Origin: Tolypeutes matacus
Lineage: Eukaryota; Chordata; Mammalia; Cingulata; Chlamyphoridae
NCBI GenBank assembly: GCA_026826555.1
Contig: JAKSZT010000142.1
Coordinates: 3,193,004 to 3,257,003 of the forward strand
Direction: 5' to 3'
DNA length: 64,000 nt
Position 1 is the stretch's first letter, and every line of letters starts with the position of its first letter. This document shows, in pieces, positions 58,503 through 64,000 of this stretch. The notes below the pieces were generated by a model. That model saw only the letters and a list, made by a program, of their open reading frames with translations. It searched no databases and had not been told where the DNA came from. The position numbers and the translations under genes were made by a program.

Positions 58503-60390
58503 TCCAGAAATCGAAAAGCCAAAAATCAAATTAAGAGGCCCTGAAGAGATTTGTTAAAAAAGAATAATGAACTTGGAGGACTCTCACTTCCTGACTTTAA
58601 AGCATATTACAGTGATAAAAACAGCATGGTATTGACATAAAAGCAAATTGACCAATGTAACCGAATTGAGAACTCAGAAATTAACCCTCACATCTAGAGT
58701 CAAGTGATTTTTGATAAGGCTGTTAAGCTCACTCAGCCTTGCCAGAAAAGTCTATTCTACAAATGGTGCTGTGAGAAGTGGATAGCCATTTCCAAAAGAA
58801 AGAAAGAAGACCTCTATCTTACACCTTATACAAAAATAACTCAAAATGTTTCAGAGACTTGAATATAAAAACAACAACCATAAAACTCCTAAGAGAAAAT
58901 GTAGGAAAACATCTTCAATATCTCGTGGTAGGCAGGAGTTTTTTAAACCTTATACCCAAAGCATGAGCAACAAAAGAAAAAACAGATAAATGAGACCTAC
59001 TCAAATTCAACACTTTTGCCCCTCAAAGACTTTGTCAAAAGGGTGAAAAGGCAGCCGATTCAATTGGAGAAAATATTTGGTTACCACATATCTGATAAGT
59101 GTTTAATATCCATGATATATAAGGAGATCTTACAACTCAACAATAAAAAGACAAAATATCAGATTTAAAAATTTACAAAAGACTTTAAAAGAAAACTATC
59201 CAAAGAGGAAATACAAATGGTGAAGCAGCACATGAAAAAATGTTCAACATCACTAGCGATTAGGGAAATGCAATTCAATATTACAATGAAATATCATTTC
59301 ACACCTATTAGGTCGTTATTAAAATGCCAGAAAACTGTAAATGTTGGAGAGTATGTGGAGAGATAAGAGCACTTAATCACTGTTGGTAGGAAGGTAGAAT
59401 GGTACAGCTACTGTGGAGAACTGTTTGGCATTTCCTAAGGAAGTTGAGTATAGACTTGTCATAGGACCCAGTAATACCATAGCTAGGTATATACCTAGAA
59501 GAACTGAGAGCAGTGGCCCGAATAGACATCTGCACACCAATATTCATAGCAGCGTTATTCATGATATCCAAATGTTGGAAACAACCCAAGTGTCCATCAA
59601 CTGATGAATGGATAAACAAATTGTGGAGTATACACACAATGGAATGTTATGCAGCAGTAAGAAGAAACATATGACAACATGGATGAATGTGGAGGACATT
59701 ATTTTGAGTGAAGCAAGACAGACACAAAAGGACAAATACTATATGACTGCACTATTATGAACTAAATATATTGTGTGAAATATAAATATATTATGTGAAA
59801 TAGGTATGTAGGTAGAATTGCATATATACGGAAGTTCTTTGAAGCTGAACAAATCTAAATAAATACTACAAAATGTTAATATCAGACAAAAAAAATATAT
59901 ATATATACTAAGTAAAGAAGACCAGGCAATGAGTACTGCATATTGTATGAATCCATTTATATGAAATGTAAATATAAATCAATTTATAAAGATGAAATGA
60001 GATTAGTGGTTCTGAAGATCTGAGGAAGGATTGCTAAGGGGTGTGGAGTCTTACTTTTTGGAGTAATGAAATTGTTCTAAACTTTTCGAAATGATGAATG
60101 TACAACATTGTGATTATACTAAAAACCATTGATCATACACTTTGGATCAAATAGACAGAAAAACCAGTGGGGGAAGCATACAGAGACTGAGAGGTGAGGA
60201 ATTTTCTTGTTTGTTTGTTTGTCTGTTTTTTGTTTATTATTATTATTGAAATAATGAAAATGCTATAATAATTATTGAAGTGATGAATGCATAATTATAT
60301 GATTATACCAAATACCATTGGCTGTACACTTTGGATGAATTATACGCTTTATTAATATGTGTCAATAAAATTGATTTGTTAAAAAAATAA
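58503..60390 (+). mobile_element. 5'-truncated L1 (L1-G), type II 3'UTR
   Basis: Starts inside ORF2 with 'cagaaatcgaaaagccaaaa' and runs through the ORF2 C-terminus: 58778-58966, KKERRPLSYTLYKNN; 59413-59604, KEVEYRLVIGPSNTIARYIP. The 3'UTR is of the type found in L1-BF, ending 'gtcaataaaattgatttgtt' plus A-rich sequence. Frameshifts and stops throughout. No clear duplication found at its ends. Confidence 0.8.
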
Positions 60391-60397
60391 AAAAAGG

Positions 60398-60698
60398 AGA
60401 CACTTACGGGGAGCGGATGTGGCTCAATTGGGTGCCCACCTTGTACCTGGGAAGTCCTGGGTTTGGTTCCCAGTGCCTTTGAAAGAAGATGAGCAGACAC
60501 AAAACCAGCAGGGAGCAGTAATGGCTCAAGTGGTTGGGCACTCACCTCCCAAACTGGAGATCCCTGGTTTGGTTCCCAGCCCCTCCTAAGGAAGACAAGC
60601 AGGCAATGAGCAGACAGACAAGGTAACCATCTGGGGAGGAGGGCGGGGGTAAAAATAGTAAACAAAACAAAAAATAAAAATAAAAAAGAAGACACCTA
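60398..60698 (+). mobile_element. Dimeric tRNA-derived SINE (xenarthran type)
   Basis: Two tRNA-like heads in tandem: 60408 GGGGAGCGGATGTGGCTCAA with B-box-like 'gggtttggttccc' near 60460, and about 60513 GGGAGCAGTAATGGCTCAAG with B-box-like 'ctggtttggttccc' near 60565. An A-rich tail ends at about 60689. AGACACTTA (60398-60406) and AGACACCTA (60690-60698) are the flanking duplication with one mismatch. The head sequence is the main lineage clue in the window. Confidence 0.75.
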
Positions 60699-62089
60699 GG
60701 AAATTTTATATCAATTATATTTAATAAAGAAAAATGCTTTCATTAATACCAATTTTACTTTATGATTCTTCTAGGGTAAAAGTCTTCTTTGGTGCTGTTA
60801 GTGTCTTATCCTCGTAATTATTAGAAAATGAGATAATGTTAAAGAATACAAATTTGTGAACCACATACATAGCACATGTAAGTGTACAAAGAAATATACA
60901 AATATATTTCACATATGTTACCCTTGATATACTCATAACAATCTGTGAAGTTGAAAAGCATATTTATTTTATATTACTGGAAAATAAATCAATTTTTAAA
61001 TGAGTTAAAAGTATATTTTCCTAGTAAATGCCAAGATCAGGAAGGAAATTTAAATTTTGACTTAGTTCATTTTTTTAATATTCTGATATTCAGGTTAAGC
61101 AATGTCATCTGAATATTGATTAATTATTATGGCAGAAAACTTAAATACAGTCCAAATTTTCCATGTTCTATTCCAGTGTCCCATAACTAGAAAATGGTAT
61201 AAGTGTAAGTGTGTGTGTTTTGTGTGTGTGTGTGTGTGTGTGTGTGGGATGTGGGTGGTGTATGCATTTATGATATATATTTGATGTATGAATAACAGTT
61301 GAAAAATGTAGAAAGAGGAAAAAAAAATTAAAAGCTGGAATCCAAAAACCTATGTCAAGTTGGGACCAATATATTTTAAAAATGGGACTAAAAGTCTTAA
61401 GTCAAGACTGACAAAGTAAGAGATGTGAGCCAATGGTGTCAGTTCAATCTGTTGTATCACCTAGAATCACTTGTCAAGGATATAATAACCAGGAGAATAG
61501 TAAAGAGATAGCATGTACACAAGTGTGAAACTTCAAAGGAAAGCACTGAGTTACAGGAACTCAGAAAACAAGAAAGCACAAACTCTACTTGAAAAAGCTT
61601 TGATAGTCTGTCAGAAACTAACCACATGCAGAATGCAAAGGGACAAGAAATAACTGTTGTCAGGAGAGCAGCCACAATAATTCAGAAAAAGAGCCATGGA
61701 GCATGCCTAATAGAGGTCCAAAGTTTCTTTATTCAGGAACCAAAATATTTGATACAGAGCACAAAAAACCCTGAGTACTGACAAACATTTATGGTCCTGT
61801 CCAGAAACTTCCTGTAAAGTTCATTTTATTTTATTATTATTTTGTTTCAGGAGCAGGAAAAGTGCATATTACAGACGATAGCAAATTAAAGCTTCAGAAG
61901 TAAATGAAATAAGTGGCATATTTTGGGTGATGAAGGGGAAGGCAAGAATATGTTACGTTGATAGAAGAAATGACACTAAATGAATTTGCTGATTAGGTAT
62001 ATAATTCAAATCACATGTATAACTCTGAATAATTTAAATTGAAGAGAGAGAGATGGGTAATGGGTCATGAACTCATGATAGAAACAACA
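60699..62089. other. AT-rich intergenic DNA
   Basis: A (GT)n microsatellite at about 61207-61246. 60925-61055 may be a strongly decayed minus-strand MIR. No gene seen. Confidence 0.45.
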
Positions 62090-62410
62090 AATCCATGTGG
62101 AGAAATACCTGTAGGGATGGGAGGGGTGGGGTCTGGAGAACCCCCACCATGGCAGAAGCCAGAGTACTGGCCAGGCCTGAGCTGCCTCGGAACCTGTACT
62201 ACCCGGTTTCCCCGCAGTCTGTGGCACCCACAGCAGTGTTGTCCCAGCCTCCTCCTTCTTTGCCCACTTCTCCATGCTGTGAAGGGCCAAGGCCATCTGA
62301 GGGTGCACACAGCCACAGGGCACGGGTAGCAAGGACCTCTAGCTCCCCCAGGGGCAGCAGAGGGAGCCAGACTGGGAGAGCAATGACAATAAATTGGTGT
62401 CTGGGTGGCC
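62090..62410 (+). pseudogene. GC-rich island, possible processed pseudogene 3' end
   Basis: About 320 bases of GC-rich sequence in an AT-rich neighbourhood. It ends with 'gacaataaattggtgtctgg' (AATAAA at about 62388), then an A/T-rich tail and (TA)n/(CA)n microsatellite. This looks like the 3' end of an mRNA copied into the genome. Frames on both strands (62095-62535 plus, 62511-62065 minus) are Pro/Ser/Gly-rich, overlap each other and match no family I know, so I do not call a protein. Confidence 0.35.
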
Positions 62411-62417
62411 ATATAAA

Positions 62418-62467
62418 ATATATATATATATGTATATATGTACACACACACACACATATATGTATAT
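62418..62467. repeat. (TA)n/(CA)n microsatellite
   Basis: 'atatatatatatgtatatat' followed by 'acacacacacacaca' and 'tatatgtatat'. Confidence 0.85.
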
Positions 62468-62471
62468 GGCG

Positions 62472-62516
62472 AATATTTGATTCCTGTGGAAAGAGAGTCC
62501 ACAGGAATCAAATATT
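62472..62516. repeat. Perfect 19-bp inverted repeat with 7-base loop
   Basis: AATATTTGATTCCTGTGGA (62472-62490), loop AAGAGAG, then its exact reverse complement (62498-62516). All 19 pairs match; the palindrome stops at G/G just outside. Confidence 0.9.
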
Positions 62517-62631
62517 GACTTTCTGTATACCCTAGCCTTCAAAATTATCAAAGGTATAAATGAGGACATTTTCCAGATTATCTTCTTTTTAAAGACTTAT
62601 GGAAAACTCCTACATAGACTAGATGGACATG

Positions 62632-63180
62632 ATGAATAGCTCAAAGATGTCTGAGTTTGTTTTGTTAGGACTTACCAGCACTTGGGAACTTGAAGCTTTC
62701 TTTTCTTTCTTTTTTTATTTTACTTTTTTCATATTTGTGTTGACCTAAGCAGCATTCATGACAACAAACATTCTCATTGTGGTCACCATAATCTTTGACT
62801 CTCACTTGCACTCCACACCGATGTACTTTCTCCTTGGAAACCTCTCCTTTCTTGACATATTTATTTCCACAATCCCAAACCCTAAGATGGTCATAGATTT
62901 TCTCAGGGAGAATAAAACTATTTCCTGTGGGGTTGCATGGCTCAGATGTTCTTCTTCCACTTTTAGGGGGCAGTGAGATGACTTTTCTCATCCTTATAGC
63001 TGCTGATCTGTGCGGTTCAATGTAATTTTCAAGCCATATATGCAGATTTTAATCTCGTTTCTCAGGTCATTCCATTTCTTCTCATTTCTGTAGTATTTCT
63101 GGGTTGGATATAAATGAAGCGACTGTGCTCCCTGATAGTGTGATGTCAACTTGTCGTGGGGAAAAATGTCATTCCTTTTT
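62632..63180 (+). pseudogene. Olfactory receptor pseudogene (class II, OR4-like), N-terminal half
   Basis: The start at 62632 reads MNSSKMSEFVLLGLTSTWEL, typical of an OR N-terminus. TM1 is broken by TAA (62748-62750). The frame then gives NILIVVTI, LHSTPMYFLLGNLSFLDIF (TM2, the hallmark PMYFLLGNLSFLD) and IPNPKMVIDFL. After ISCG homology shifts frame to GGSEMTFLILIAAD (TM3, about 62966-63008), where the MAxDRYVAIC box should follow but is replaced by unrelated sequence. About 63113-63170 resembles the region before TM4 (MKRLCSLIV, then stop). Nothing after that. A G-protein-coupled odorant receptor gene lost by stops, frameshifts and truncation. PKMVIDFL suggests family 4. Confidence 0.8.
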
Positions 63181-64000
63181 AGATTAAATTATATCATTTT
63201 ATATGTGTTAATTACTTATCCCCCATTTTGATGAAGGTTCAGTCTCTGATTCAAATTACAAACACTGAAAGATACTCCCTATTTCTCAACCATTTTTAGA
63301 ATAATTGGACATATTATAATATTTATAATAATTGGACATTTATAATAATTGGACATAGAAGTTGAACCATATTCAATGGACTTAATCTGATCATATCATC
63401 CCCAGGGTGTAGAGTAATGAGATAGAATATTTCTGGATTTTCTATTTGAAGTAATTAGTGGTGGTCAAGTATGAAGAGACCCTTATCTCTTGTGGTTTGT
63501 TAAAACCATTTATCCTCTTCTCATGCTTATAATCCTCAGAGTAATCCCTATCTTTCCAAGAAAGAATAAAATAAAGACTATATTTCTGAAACACACTTGT
63601 TGCCAATTTGTAGATATGTGATGTGGCTCCACTCATCAGATATATCTACCTGAGGGAGAATTTAATTTTAAAGTGAGTCATGTATATACAAGCCTGAAAA
63701 TGTGAATTCATTTCGCTAATAACACTAGCAGGAAAGGCTGCATATTTGTAAGGTAAGCAATGTCGGTGACACTTTGCTTATTATAGCAGATGGAGAATTG
63801 TTGTGGGGTCAGTAGTAAGAGCAGGTCTCTTCAGAAATTTTTCCAATATGATTTTAGCCTTGTTCTTATAAATAACCTAAATCTTGATCCCTATAACTTC
63901 CAATAATTCTGTGATATTTCTAAAGACCTCCATCAGTCCCTACTTGCAAAACCAGACAGAATAGGTTATATAGTCTGCAACTAAAAACATCAACAGTCAC
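63181..64000. other. AT-rich DNA with a short tandem repeat
   Basis: 'ataattggacat' recurs about three times at 63300-63356. No gene recognised. Confidence 0.5.

Noticed and set aside
62065..62535. 146- and 148-codon frames on opposite strands of the GC-rich island
   Set aside because: They overlap each other, run into the microsatellite and show no domain; openness follows from high GC.

Overview
The window is a non-coding stretch of a placental mammal genome. It holds no intact host gene. Almost everything identifiable is retrotransposon sequence, and the only host gene remnant is an olfactory receptor pseudogene near the right end. The organism is probably a xenarthran, more likely a sloth than an armadillo. 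That inference rests mainly on a dimeric tRNA-derived SINE at 60408-60689 whose head (GGGGAGCGGATGTGGCTCAA) I associate with xenarthran genomes, so it needs a repeat-library search.

Layout. 1-3200: AT-rich, with one old MIR. 3201-9813: class I (gammaretrovirus-like) provirus ERV-1 with both LTRs, a GTTC target duplication, a tRNA-His-type primer binding site, a polypurine tract, two successive integrase C-terminal remnants and a broken env. 12013-23459: L1-A, a very long L1 with a 13-bp target duplication, interrupted by a twin-primed L1 fragment (17611-17996) and by ERV-2 (18650-20012, minus strand). ERV-2 is cut by an assembly gap. 24094-46244: a four-layer nest. The outer L1-BF (+) contains L1-C (-). 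L1-C contains an ERVL-like provirus (30506-33869), which holds a solo LTR (32508-33081), and a full-length L1-D (36007-43613, minus). Target duplications support most layers. About 46500-51750: ancient minus-strand L1 pieces with a solo LTR inserted. 51750-58500: mostly anonymous AT-rich sequence. 58500-60698: a 5'-truncated L1 and the SINE. 62090-62520: a GC-rich island and a perfect hairpin. 62632-63180: the olfactory receptor pseudogene.

Main points of interest. (1) Between its env stop and its polypurine tract, ERV-2 carries eight alternating copies of two motifs matching the two strands of the NXF1-binding loops in type D retrovirus constitutive transport elements (CTE). Mason-Pfizer monkey virus has four such half-sites, so this looks like a doubled CTE. 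A 6-bp target duplication and a compact LTR fit a betaretrovirus with a gamma-type Env. (2) L1-A and L1-D share a 3'UTR of roughly 2.4-2.9 kb made of two paralogous terminal modules in tandem, plus a tRNA-like A-box/B-box segment in the 5'UTR. L1-D also has a 5' end resembling a different L1 lineage, which suggests a promoter swap. (3) The ERVL-like element keeps an uninterrupted 200-codon ORF. All assignments come from reading the sequence and recalling family features; no search was run.
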